Shown here: positions 57,346 to 64,000 of the stretch, piece after piece
Position numbering within the stretch: position 1 is the stretch's first letter
Layout of the letters: every line of letters starts with the position of its first letter
DNA from: Holophagales bacterium UBA5704
GTDB taxonomy: Bacteria > Acidobacteriota > Thermoanaerobaculia > Multivoradales > UBA5704
Length of the DNA: 64,000 nucleotides
Assembly (NCBI GenBank): GCA_002420005.1
Contig: DIHE01000052.1
Span: 1 to 64,000 of the forward strand
Reading direction: 5' to 3'
Position numbers and translations under genes: made by a program
The notes under the pieces: generated by a model
What the model was told of the DNA's origin: nothing
The model's input: the letters and a program-made list of their open reading frames with translations, nothing else
The model's database searches: none

Positions 57346-57876
57346 TCAGCCCGTCTCCTCCCGGAGAACCACTTCCAGGGCCCTCCGGAAGGCGGCCGGG
57401 TCGATCGCCGGGTACCGGTAGAGGTACGGCTCGATCTGCTCGAATCGCTGGCGAAGCTCCGCAGGCTCGATCAATCGCCGGTCGAGCATCTGGCGGACAT
57501 CCAGGCGGTCCTGGGAATGTCCTCGCTGGATCTTGGAGAGCGCCTGGGCGTAGAAGTCGTAGTGGAAGAACGACAACTGTCCTTCGCGGGCGATGAAGGC
57601 GCTCCGCTCGTGCCAGCCGGGGAGCTCCGGGATGAACTGATCCGGGGAGGCCAGCTCGATGTTGATTTCAAGCTGGTCCTTGATGCGCGGAAACGACCGG
57701 AGGAGGCGATCCGCGTCAGGCTCCAGCTTGATGTCGACGTCGATCGTGCTCGATCGCCAACCGAAGAGAACCGCCGTGGCCCCACCGGTGAAGTAGAGGC
57801 GGCTCTCCGTTTCCGCTTCTCGCCCCAGCTCCCGCATCAAGCGCCGGAGCCGTTCCGCGTCTACAGGCCGGCGCAT
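57346..57876 (-). CDS. Nucleotidyltransferase-like protein (DUF6036 type)
   Basis: 176 residues. GGATAVLFGWRSSTIDVDIKL (residues 31-50 region) is the nucleotidyltransferase signature, with Asp46 and Asp48 as metal ligands. A third acidic residue is probably Glu70 or Glu74 in EINIELAS. Such stand-alone NTases (DUF6036, AbiEii-like) are usually part of toxin-antitoxin modules and can nucleotidylate tRNA or a partner. It overlaps the upstream 92-residue gene by 16 bases, which supports a two-gene module. Convergent with the M23 gene. Confidence 0.78.
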   Translation of the reverse strand: MRRPVDAERLRRLMRELGREAETESRLYFTGGATAVLFGWRSSTIDVDIKLEPDADRLLRSFPRIKDQLEINIELASPDQFIPELPGWHERSAFIAREGQLSFFHYDFYAQALSKIQRGHSQDRLDVRQMLDRRLIEPAELRQRFEQIEPYLYRYPAIDPAAFRRALEVVLREETG

Positions 57877-58139
57877 TCTGCCGCGTTCTCGAAGCTGACG
57901 AGGCGCCGAACGAGCGCGTTGTACCGGGAGTGCGCCGAATCCGGATCGGATGCCGCCAGACGATCGTAGAGGCGATGCTCGGGCGAGGGGATCACTCCTA
58001 CCGGGACCGCCAAACCGATGCTGCGCAGGCGCGGTGCGCCGATGGAGACTAGGAGCGCGGGGATGGAGTCCCGGCCGATGGACAGGTCGGCGAGCCCTTC
58101 CTCGACCAGATCGCCGCCGGGGAACGCAGCGAGTGACAT
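57861..58139 (-). CDS. Small partner of the nucleotidyltransferase
   Basis: 92 residues, starts MSLAAFPGGDLVEEGLADL. No family recognised with certainty; it has a short N-terminal segment with GDLVEEGLADL, a beta-like middle (RLRSIGLAVPVGVI) and a helical C-terminus with SRYNALVRRLVSFENA. Position just upstream of, and overlapping, the NTase gene makes it the likely antitoxin or specificity partner. TATACT on the minus strand (58152-58147) lies 7 bases before the ATG, with no Shine-Dalgarno, so the transcript may be leaderless. Longer in-frame starts upstream would run into the AraC gene and are rejected. Confidence 0.7.
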   Translation of the reverse strand: MSLAAFPGGDLVEEGLADLSIGRDSIPALLVSIGAPRLRSIGLAVPVGVIPSPEHRLYDRLAASDPDSAHSRYNALVRRLVSFENAAECAGL

Positions 58140-58176
58140 GGCCAGGAGTATAGCCGAAGCAGGGCCCGGGACCCGC

Positions 58177-59196
58177 TCAGGCGGCGCTCGGGCGCTCCGG
58201 CGCCGTGACCGCCCGTTGCCGGAAGGTCCGCGGCGAGAGGCCGAGCTGGCGCTTGAAGGCTTTGCTGAAGGCGGCCTCCGATTCGTAGCCGGAGCGCTCG
58301 GCCAGCTCGCGCAGGGTGAGCTGGCCATCGCGCAGCAGGCTCGCGGCGAGGCGCATCCGCCAGCGTGTGAGGTAGGTGAGCGGCGGCTCGCCGACCAGCT
58401 CACGGAAGCGCGCCGCGAAGGGAGAGCGGGAGAGGCCGACCGCCGCGGCCAGCTCGGTCACGCTCCAGTCGCGCTCCGGCTCGCGGTGCAGGTGCGCGAG
58501 CGCCGCGCCCACCTGGGGATCGCGCAACGCGCCGAGCCAGCCGCCGCCCCCCTCCGGCTGTGCGTCGAGCCAGACGCGCACCGCCTGCACGAAGATGACG
58601 TCGGTGAGCCGGGTGAGGATGGTGCCGGTGCCCGGCCGGGGCTGGCGCGCTTCGTGGAGGAGCAGCTGGAGCAGCGGGCCGAGCCAGGCGCCGGTGCCCG
58701 CGCTCTGGCCGGGCACGTGGAGCACCGGCGGCAGCGCCGCGAGGACGGGATTGTCGCTTCCCAGGCCGAGCTCGAAGGCGCCGCAGAGGATCTGCGTCGC
58801 GGCGCCGCTCCCGCCATGCCGCAGCACGTAGTGGCCTCCGGCTTCCTGGCGCGGCAGGCGCTCCAGCGGCACCGGCGGCGCGTCCGGTGTGTCGGCGAGC
58901 GTGTGGCCGCGGCCGTGCGGAACGATCACCAGGTCACCCGTGGCGAGCGGCAACGCCTCGCGCCGGCGCTCCAGCCGCAGCCAGGCGTTGCCCTGCTCGA
59001 CGACGTGGAAGTGGGCGTAGTCGCAGGAGCGCAACGTCATCGCCCAGGGCGCCCGCAGGTCGCTGCGGCAGAAGACGCGGCTGCGCAACCGCAGCGTGCC
59101 CAGCACGTCGGCGAGAACGTCGCCGCCGTTCGACCGATATCGGATGGCCCCGGTGCTTTCAGGACGATCGGACAAGAAATCGGGCGCTTCAGACAT
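58177..59196 (-). CDS. AraC-family transcriptional regulator
   Basis: 339 residues. The N-terminal cupin-type sensor (about 20-200) has the features of the cupin_6 AraC subgroup (FHVVEQGNAWLRL, GDLVIVPHGRGH). The C-terminal AraC DNA-binding region (about 225-325) contains two helix-turn-helix motifs: WSVTELAAAVGLSRSPFAARF and TLRELAERSGYESEAAFSKAF. AGGAGG lies 5 bases before the ATG. It is divergent from a DJ-1/PfpI gene with a 56-base gap, so that gene is the likely target. Cupin_6 members often respond to small electrophiles or solvents; the effector here is unknown. Confidence 0.93.
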   Translation of the reverse strand: MSEAPDFLSDRPESTGAIRYRSNGGDVLADVLGTLRLRSRVFCRSDLRAPWAMTLRSCDYAHFHVVEQGNAWLRLERRREALPLATGDLVIVPHGRGHTLADTPDAPPVPLERLPRQEAGGHYVLRHGGSGAATQILCGAFELGLGSDNPVLAALPPVLHVPGQSAGTGAWLGPLLQLLLHEARQPRPGTGTILTRLTDVIFVQAVRVWLDAQPEGGGGWLGALRDPQVGAALAHLHREPERDWSVTELAAAVGLSRSPFAARFRELVGEPPLTYLTRWRMRLAASLLRDGQLTLRELAERSGYESEAAFSKAFKRQLGLSPRTFRQRAVTAPERPSAA

Positions 59197-59252
59197 TCAT
59201 CCTCCTCGCTCCACCCGCTACTCTACCAGCGGCCTCAGGAAAGGAGCAGGTG

Positions 59253-60023
59253 ATGAGCTTGAAAGACCCGAATGTCGTCTCCCCGGGCCGCCCGAAGCGG
59301 GTGGCCGTCGTCGTCGCCAATCCGGCCGTGTCCACCACCACCGGCTGGCCGGTCGGTTTCTGGTGGAGCGAGCTGACCCACCCCTATTACGAGCTGACCG
59401 AGAAGGGCTACGAGGTCGAGATCTTCAGTCCCGCGGGCGGCCGCTGCGAAGCCGACGCGATGAGCGATCCGCGCGATCCGAGCGGCTATTCGGCGAGCGA
59501 TCTGATCAGCCTGGGCTTCCTCCACACCCCGCGCCTCGCCGCCCTCCTCGACGACACGCGCCCCGTCTCCGCCATCGCGCTGGATCGTTTCGACGCCTTG
59601 GTGGTCGCCGGCGGTCAGGCTCCGATGTTCACCTTCGAGAGCGCCACCGATCTCCACCGCATCTTCGCCGCCTTCTATGAAGCGGGCAAGATCGCCTGCG
59701 CCCTCTGCCACGGCGTCGCCGTCCTGCGCTATGCCCGGCTGTCCAACGGCGAGCTGCTGGCCAAGGGCAAGACGGTGACCGGTTTCGCCAACGTCGAGGA
59801 GGACTTCGCCGACGAGGCGGTCTGGGGCATGGGCCTCCTGCCGCGCGACCGCCACGTGATGCCCTGGCGGATCGAGGACGAGCTGCGGCGCCTCGGTGCC
59901 AACTACGTCCAGGCCGGCCGCTGGCGCGGTTTCGCCGTCCGCGACGGCAACCTGGTGACCGGCCAGCAGAACTTCTCGGGAGGGGAGACCGCCCGCCTGC
60001 TCATCCAGGCCCTTGGCGAGTGA
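59253..60023 (+). CDS. DJ-1/PfpI (class I glutamine amidotransferase-like) protein
   Basis: 256 residues. The nucleophile elbow is ALCHGVAVL with Cys152-His153, typical of Hsp31/HchA-like DJ-1 proteins; the N-terminus has GWPVGFWWSELTHPY and EIFSPAGG with a conserved acidic segment. Family members act as glyoxalase III, aldehyde detoxifying enzymes or chaperones. AAGGAG at 59240-59245 precedes the ATG. Regulated, by position, by the divergent AraC protein; a TACTCT box at 59219-59224 may be its -10. Fits a reactive-aldehyde stress response. Confidence 0.88.
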   Translation: MSLKDPNVVSPGRPKRVAVVVANPAVSTTTGWPVGFWWSELTHPYYELTEKGYEVEIFSPAGGRCEADAMSDPRDPSGYSASDLISLGFLHTPRLAALLDDTRPVSAIALDRFDALVVAGGQAPMFTFESATDLHRIFAAFYEAGKIACALCHGVAVLRYARLSNGELLAKGKTVTGFANVEEDFADEAVWGMGLLPRDRHVMPWRIEDELRRLGANYVQAGRWRGFAVRDGNLVTGQQNFSGGETARLLIQALGE

Positions 60024-60059
60024 GAGGCGAGTGAGGGGCGCGTCCTTGGTCCTCCTCTC

Positions 60060-60088
60060 TTGACCTGACCGACCGGTCGTGCTATTTT
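60060..60088 (+). promoter_or_regulatory. TetR promoter with embedded palindromic operator
   Basis: TTGACC (60060-60065), 17 bases, TATTTT (60083-60088). The spacer holds the perfect palindrome CGACCGGTCG (60070-60079), within ACCGACCGGTCG, a typical TetR half-site pattern. The expected start of transcription is at about 60095, which is the A of the ATG, and no Shine-Dalgarno exists: a leaderless, self-repressed gene. Confidence 0.7.
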
Positions 60089-60094
60089 CTCCCC

Positions 60095-60685
60095 ATGGCC
60101 AAGGGAGAGACGACCAAGGACGCCATTCTCGACCGCGCGCTCGCTCTCGCGACGCAGTCCGGGCTCGAAGGGCTCACCATGGGGAGCCTGGCGAAGGAGG
60201 TTCATCTCTCCAAGAGCGGCCTGTTCGCCCACTTCCAGTCGAAGGAGCAGCTCCAGCTCGACGTGCTGGAGACCGCGGTCGCCCGCTTCATCGAGATGGT
60301 CATCGCGCCGGCTCTGCGCGAGCCGCGCGGCGAGCCGCGGGTGCGGGCGCTGTTCGAGCGCTGGCTGGAGTGGGAGGACGCCAAGTTCCTGCCCGGCGGC
60401 TGCCCGTTCATCTCGCTCGCCAATGAGCTCGACGACCGGCCCGGCCCGCTGCGCGACCGGCTCGTCGGCTATCAGAAGGACTGGATGCAGGCGCTCGCCA
60501 CGGCCGCCCGCATCGCGATGACCGAAGGCCATTTCCGCGCCGACCTCGATCCCGGCCAGTTCGCCTACGACCTCTACGCGATCATCCTCGCCTATCACCA
60601 CTTCAGCCGGCTGCTGCGCGATCCGGCGTCCGAGGCGCACGCGCGCCAGTCCTTCGCGGCGCTGCTCGCCGCGAGCCGTTCCTGA
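60095..60685 (+). CDS. TetR/AcrR-family repressor
   Basis: 196 residues. N-terminal HTH at about 8-55 (AILDRALALATQSGLEGLTM, then LSKSGLFAHFQSKEQLQLDV). The C-terminal ligand domain resembles the TetR_C_6/YfiR-like group (WLEWEDAKFLPGGCPFISLA). Probably controls itself and the hydrolase gene 43 bases downstream, through the palindrome at 60070-60079. The ligand is not predictable. Confidence 0.93.
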   Translation: MAKGETTKDAILDRALALATQSGLEGLTMGSLAKEVHLSKSGLFAHFQSKEQLQLDVLETAVARFIEMVIAPALREPRGEPRVRALFERWLEWEDAKFLPGGCPFISLANELDDRPGPLRDRLVGYQKDWMQALATAARIAMTEGHFRADLDPGQFAYDLYAIILAYHHFSRLLRDPASEAHARQSFAALLAASRS

Positions 60686-60728
60686 GACCTGTGTGAAGAC
60701 CGCCCCCGACCTGGAGGAGATCTCTGTC

Positions 60729-61625
60729 ATGGCCAAGAAAAGCACGATCGGTCGTACTCTGATGATGGGTAGCCTGCGCGCCGGCTTCGCCGCCGGCGGT
60801 GCGCTCGCGCCCGGGCTCACCGGCACGGCGGCGGCGCGCCTGTTCTTGAGCACCCGTCGGCATCCGGTGCCGGAGCGGGACCGCGAGGGGCTCGCGGCGG
60901 CCCGCCGGTGGAGTCTCGACACGCTGTGGGGTCCGCTGGCCGCCTGGACCTGGGGAGCGGAGGAGGGGCCGACGATTGCGCTTCTGCATGGCTGGGAGGG
61001 GCGGGCCGCGCAGCTCGGAGGCTTCGCCGCGCCTCTCACCGCCGCCGGGTTCCGGGTGGTCGCGCTCGATGCACCGGGGCATGGCGAGTCGCCCGGCCGC
61101 AGCTCCTCGCTGGTGGCGATGGGCCGGGCCCTGCTGGCGCTGGGCGAGCACGTCGGTCCCCTGGCCGGTGTGGTGGCCCATTCGGCCGGCACGGTGGCGG
61201 CGATCCATGCGCTGCGGCGGGGGCTCGCCGCGGAGCGCCTGGTCAGCGTCGCGCCGGGGGTCGATCTGGAAGACTATGCCCGCGGGTTCGCCCGTCTGTT
61301 CGGCCTCAACGCCGCGGTGAGCGCCCGCATGCGGCAACGGATCGAGCGCGTTCTCGGCGTGCACTGGGAAGAGCTCGATCCGCGCCGTACGCCGCGGAAG
61401 GATCAGGTTCCTCTCCTGGTGGTCCACGACCGCGGCGACCGCGAAGCGCCGTTCAGCGGCGGCGGGGAGCTCGCCGAAGCCTGGAGTGCCCGGCTGATCC
61501 CCACCGAAGGGCTCGGTCACACCCGCATTCTGCGCGATCCCGCGGTCCTCGCCGCTGCGACGGCGTTTCTCCTGGAGGCGCCGGTGGAGCAGCGCGCACC
61601 GCGCCGGGCGGGCGCCCGGTCCTGA
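60729..61625 (+). CDS. Alpha/beta hydrolase
   Basis: 298 residues from the ATG at 60729, preceded by GGAGGAG; a GTG at 60693 would add 12 residues. The N-terminus (GSLRAGFAAGGALAPGLTG) is hydrophobic and may be membrane-associated. Fold motifs: oxyanion LLHGWEGR, nucleophile Ser152 in VAHSAGTVAA, acid Asp in VVHDRGDREAP, and His in GLGHTRIL. The nucleophile motif is A-H-S-A-G in place of G-x-S-x-G at the first position. Esterase or lipase of unknown substrate; expression tied to the TetR gene upstream and ended by the terminator at 61656-61712. Confidence 0.88.
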   Translation: MAKKSTIGRTLMMGSLRAGFAAGGALAPGLTGTAAARLFLSTRRHPVPERDREGLAAARRWSLDTLWGPLAAWTWGAEEGPTIALLHGWEGRAAQLGGFAAPLTAAGFRVVALDAPGHGESPGRSSSLVAMGRALLALGEHVGPLAGVVAHSAGTVAAIHALRRGLAAERLVSVAPGVDLEDYARGFARLFGLNAAVSARMRQRIERVLGVHWEELDPRRTPRKDQVPLLVVHDRGDREAPFSGGGELAEAWSARLIPTEGLGHTRILRDPAVLAAATAFLLEAPVEQRAPRRAGARS

Positions 61626-61655
61626 GCCGATCCGAAAGGCTCACGTTTCCCTGGA

Positions 61656-61712
61656 CGGACCCTCGGCGTCGCCGGGGGGCGACTTCCGGTTGCTCCGAGG
61701 GTCCGGCTTTTT
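61656..61712 (+). terminator. Rho-independent terminator with nested hairpin
   Basis: CGGACCCTCGG (61656-61666) pairs perfectly with CCGAGGGTCCG (61695-61705), followed by GCTTTTT. The loop holds a second perfect stem, GTCGCC/GGCGAC (61668-61683). It ends the TetR-hydrolase unit; the opposing ABC permease gene stops 5 bases away but lacks a T-run on its side. Confidence 0.85.
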
Positions 61713-61716
61713 GCAC

Positions 61717-62775
61717 TCACCGCCAGCGGAAGATCTTGAGCGCCACCGCGAAGCACGCCACGCCCCAGGCGGCCACGATGGCGAGCGGGAGGGCGATCTC
61801 GGTCAGGCTGCTGCCTTCGATCATCACGCCGCGCAGCGCCTGATTGAGCGCGGTGAGCGGCAGGGCCTTGACCACCGGCTGGACGACGTCCGGGAAACGC
61901 TCCGAGGAGAAGAAGACGCCGGAGAGCAGCCACATGGGAAGCATCACCAGGTTGGCCAGGCCGCTCGCTCCTTCCATCGTCTCCACCCGCGAAGCGATCA
62001 GCAGGCCCATGCCGCAAAACGTCATGGCACCCAGGAGGCATGTGGCGGTCAGCAGCAGGAGCGAGCCGCGCACGGCGACGTCGAAGAGCAGCCAGCCGCC
62101 CCCGACGAGGACGATCATCTCCGGAATGAGAAACCCGAGCCGGCCGAGGATCTGCGACAGCAGATAGTCGCTCTTGCGCATCGGCGTCGCCACCAGACGC
62201 TTCAGGATCTTGCGGTTGCGCGCGTTGGTCACCGAAAACGCCAGGCTCCAGATGCCCGTTCCCATCAGGTTCATCCCGAGCAGGCCGGGGACCAGGAAAT
62301 CGATGTAGCGCGAGCCCTTCTCGGTCACCTTTTCAGCCCTGACCTGGAGTGCATCCCGGCGCCCAGCCGCCTGTTGCAGCGCGTCGTCGGCTTCCAACCG
62401 GGCGATCCGCGAGTCGGGCCGGGTCTCGTCGAAGCGAAAGACCGGCGGCGTCTGCATCTCCACCAGGAGGGAGATCTTGCCGGTGCGCAGCGCTTCGCGG
62501 CCTTCCGTCTCTTCATACCGGCGGGGGAGGAGGACGGGCGATCCGGCGAGGGTGGTGACGGCGCGGTCGGCGGCGGCACGAGAGGCCGCGTCTCCGGCCG
62601 GAGCGACGACGCCGACCGGAATCTGGTCCGGACCCTTCTCGCGAAACGCGAATCCCAGGGCGACGGCGAGCAGCATGGGGAAGGCGAACACCCAGAACAC
62701 CGCCTCCGGCTCGCGGATGAATTCCTTCGCCCGGCACAGGGTCAGCTCGAGGAGGGGGGAAGAGCGTCGGCTCAT
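61717..62775 (-). CDS. ABC-2 type transporter permease
   Basis: 352 residues. One membrane helix near the N-terminus (about 25-45), an extracytoplasmic domain (about 50-165), then five helices in the C-terminal half, the layout of ABC-2/YhgE-like exporters (DFLVPGLLGMNLMGTGIW, LVATPMRKSDYLL). Forms the membrane part of an exporter with the ATPase gene 12 bases upstream. Substrate unknown; drug, lipid or peptide export are all possible. A link to the NRPS product is possible but it lies 6 kb away. Confidence 0.9.
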   Translation of the reverse strand: MSRRSSPLLELTLCRAKEFIREPEAVFWVFAFPMLLAVALGFAFREKGPDQIPVGVVAPAGDAASRAAADRAVTTLAGSPVLLPRRYEETEGREALRTGKISLLVEMQTPPVFRFDETRPDSRIARLEADDALQQAAGRRDALQVRAEKVTEKGSRYIDFLVPGLLGMNLMGTGIWSLAFSVTNARNRKILKRLVATPMRKSDYLLSQILGRLGFLIPEMIVLVGGGWLLFDVAVRGSLLLLTATCLLGAMTFCGMGLLIASRVETMEGASGLANLVMLPMWLLSGVFFSSERFPDVVQPVVKALPLTALNQALRGVMIEGSSLTEIALPLAIVAAWGVACFAVALKIFRWR

Positions 62776-62787
62776 GGGGGATCGTCC

Positions 62788-63720
62788 TCAGTCTTCGCGC
62801 AGCGCCCGGCCGGTGTGGGCGACGAAGACGTCCTCCAGCGTCGCCCGGTGGGTCGTGAGGTGGACGAGCCGCGAGCCCGAGCGCTCGATCAACGCGAGCA
62901 GAAGCGGCACGGTCTGGGCGAGAGCGCCCACCGGCAAGGCCCAGTTGGGACCGCGCCGGTGCGGCCCGGTGACCCCGGGGAGCACGCGGAGGGCGGCCTC
63001 GTCGAGGTCCGGCTCGGCGAGAAATTCGATCACGTTCGCGGCCTGCAGCGAGCTGATCAGCTCCGCGGGGGTGCCGAGGGCGATGACCTGCCCGTGGTCG
63101 ACGATCGCGACGCGGTCGCACAGGCGCTCCGCCTCGTCCATGTAGTGCGTGGTCAACAGCACCGTGCCGCCGCCGGCGCGGAAGTCGGTGATCTGTTGCC
63201 AGAGCTCCAGCCGGCTCTGTGGATCGAGCCCGGTGGTCGGCTCGTCGAGAAACAGGATCTCCGGGTCGCCCACCAGGGCGCAGGCCACGGCGATCCGCTG
63301 TTTCTGTCCGCCGGAGAGCTTGCCCACCCGCGCCTTCCGCTTTTCATCGAGCGACAACCGGGCGAGCACCTCTTCGGGGTCGCGCCCCGTGCGGTAGAAG
63401 GACCGGAAAAGGCGGATCGTCTCGAGCACCGTGAGCTTCTCGGCGAGCTGGGTCTCCTGGAGCGAGATGCCGAGCCGCTCCCGCAGCCGGTCTCCCTCGC
63501 GCGCCCAGGTGGTGCCCAGAATCTCGACCTCACCGGCGTCCGGCTCGGTCAATCCTTCGAGAATCTCGATCGTCGTCGTCTTGCCCGCGCCGTTGGGACC
63601 GAGCAGTCCGAAGCACTCGCCGCGGATCACCTCCAGGTCCAGACCGTTGACCGCCACCACGTCCGCATAGCGCTTGACGAGGCCGCGGCAGCGGACGGCG
63701 GTCGAGGAGGAGCCGGTCAT
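62788..63720 (-). CDS. ABC transporter ATP-binding protein
   Basis: 310 residues. Walker A GPNGAGKT, Q-loop in SLQETQLAEKL, signature LSGGQ, Walker B ILFLDEPTTGLDP and switch His in TTHYMDEAERL are all intact. The C-terminal ~80 residues form the extra domain seen in DrrA/CcmA-type exporters, ending ATLEDVFVAHTGRAL. Partner of the permease downstream. On the minus strand TATACT (63736-63731) lies about 10 bases before the ATG, so the leader would be very short. Confidence 0.93.
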   Translation of the reverse strand: MTGSSSTAVRCRGLVKRYADVVAVNGLDLEVIRGECFGLLGPNGAGKTTTIEILEGLTEPDAGEVEILGTTWAREGDRLRERLGISLQETQLAEKLTVLETIRLFRSFYRTGRDPEEVLARLSLDEKRKARVGKLSGGQKQRIAVACALVGDPEILFLDEPTTGLDPQSRLELWQQITDFRAGGGTVLLTTHYMDEAERLCDRVAIVDHGQVIALGTPAELISSLQAANVIEFLAEPDLDEAALRVLPGVTGPHRRGPNWALPVGALAQTVPLLLALIERSGSRLVHLTTHRATLEDVFVAHTGRALRED

Positions 63721-63749
63721 CAGGATTGTGAGTATATCCGACAGGGGTT

Positions 63750-64000
63750 CTAGGCCTGCCCGGCGAGGCGGCGAAACGGCTGGGCGACCACCTCCGGCGC
63801 CCGGCAGGGCCGGCCGCTGGCCGCTTCGACCCAGATGTGCTCGGTGGCGCCGGTCACCAGCAGCTCCTCCTGCTTGCGGACCTCATAGGCGAAGCGCAGA
63901 CCGCGGCTCCCCATGTGCTCCGTCCAGCACACCACCTGCACCGTGTCTCCGTACCGCGCCGGGCGCCGGTAGCGCACCTCGACGCCGGTGACCATGAGCA
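63750..64000 (-). CDS. Acyl-CoA thioesterase, 4HBT/YbgC-like (partial)
   Basis: Only the C-terminal ~83 residues are in the window; the frame is open to the right edge. VRYRRPARYGDTVQVVCWTE and LRFAYEVRKQEELLVTGATEHIWV match the hotdog-fold acyl-CoA thioesterases. The catalytic Asp region lies outside the window. Ends 29 bases before the ABC ATPase start. Confidence 0.8.
   Translation of the reverse strand, partial: LMVTGVEVRYRRPARYGDTVQVVCWTEHMGSRGLRFAYEVRKQEELLVTGATEHIWVEAASGRPCRAPEVVAQPFRRLAGQA

Noticed and set aside
61656..61712. Bidirectional terminator for the hydrolase and ABC permease genes
   Set aside because: Only the plus side has a T-run after the stem.
1..64000. tRNA or rRNA genes
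   Set aside because: I saw no cloverleaf or conserved rRNA sequence in any gap.

Overview
The window is GC-rich and gene-dense, with short intergenic gaps, many 4-bp stop/start overlaps, GTG and TTG starts, and structured intergenic repeats. The gene content (sdaA, an MltD-like transglycosylase, TIR-STAND genes, a giant PKS-NRPS, a four-helix-bundle suffix protein) and the repeat style suggest an Acidobacteriota-like environmental bacterium. That placement is an inference: there is no rRNA or other marker here.

Layout. 1-613: an intergenic repeat and a broken STAND (NB-ARC) gene. 704-6280: housekeeping genes (serine dehydratase, ferritin, an orphan PLP-dependent alpha-oxoamine-synthase-like enzyme, a LysM lytic transglycosylase) and a small helical protein. 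6305-6745: a strictly phased array of about 21 units, each a 14-bp imperfect palindrome plus a 7-bp variable spacer, so the period is exactly 21 bp. 6914-21657: two convergent operons of five and three genes that I read as one uncharacterised system: a polytopic membrane protein, a P-loop GTPase-like protein, a large GAP1-like protein, a single-span protein and a vWA protein on the plus strand; a Ser/Thr kinase with a long coiled coil, a fused N-domain/GTPase and a stand-alone copy of the N-domain on the minus strand. 21818-24973: a hybrid histidine kinase and a class V aminotransferase. 25008-28957: a defence-like patch with a relic of another STAND gene, a PIN/RHH toxin-antitoxin pair and an intact TIR-STAND-TPR gene, edged by repeats.

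29061-55434 is a three-gene PKS-NRPS operon: a 5368-residue protein (KS-AT-ACP then four C-A-PCP modules), a small four-helix-bundle/zinc-ribbon protein overlapping both neighbours, and a 3161-residue protein (three C-A-PCP modules). Binding-pocket codes suggest malonyl, then Pro-like, unknown, Ala, Pro-like, Ala, unknown, Pro-like. No loading, epimerase, thioesterase or reductase domain is present. Two kinds of low-complexity or mobile repeat sit in frame inside these genes, at domain linkers.

55458-64000: an inositol monophosphatase, a membrane M23 peptidase, a nucleotidyltransferase-type pair, a divergent AraC regulator and DJ-1/PfpI gene, a self-operator TetR gene with an alpha/beta hydrolase, an ABC-2 exporter pair and the end of a thioesterase gene.

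The strongest candidates for something undescribed are the 21-bp phased palindrome array with its neighbouring small gene, and the eight-gene kinase/GTPase/vWA locus directly beside it.
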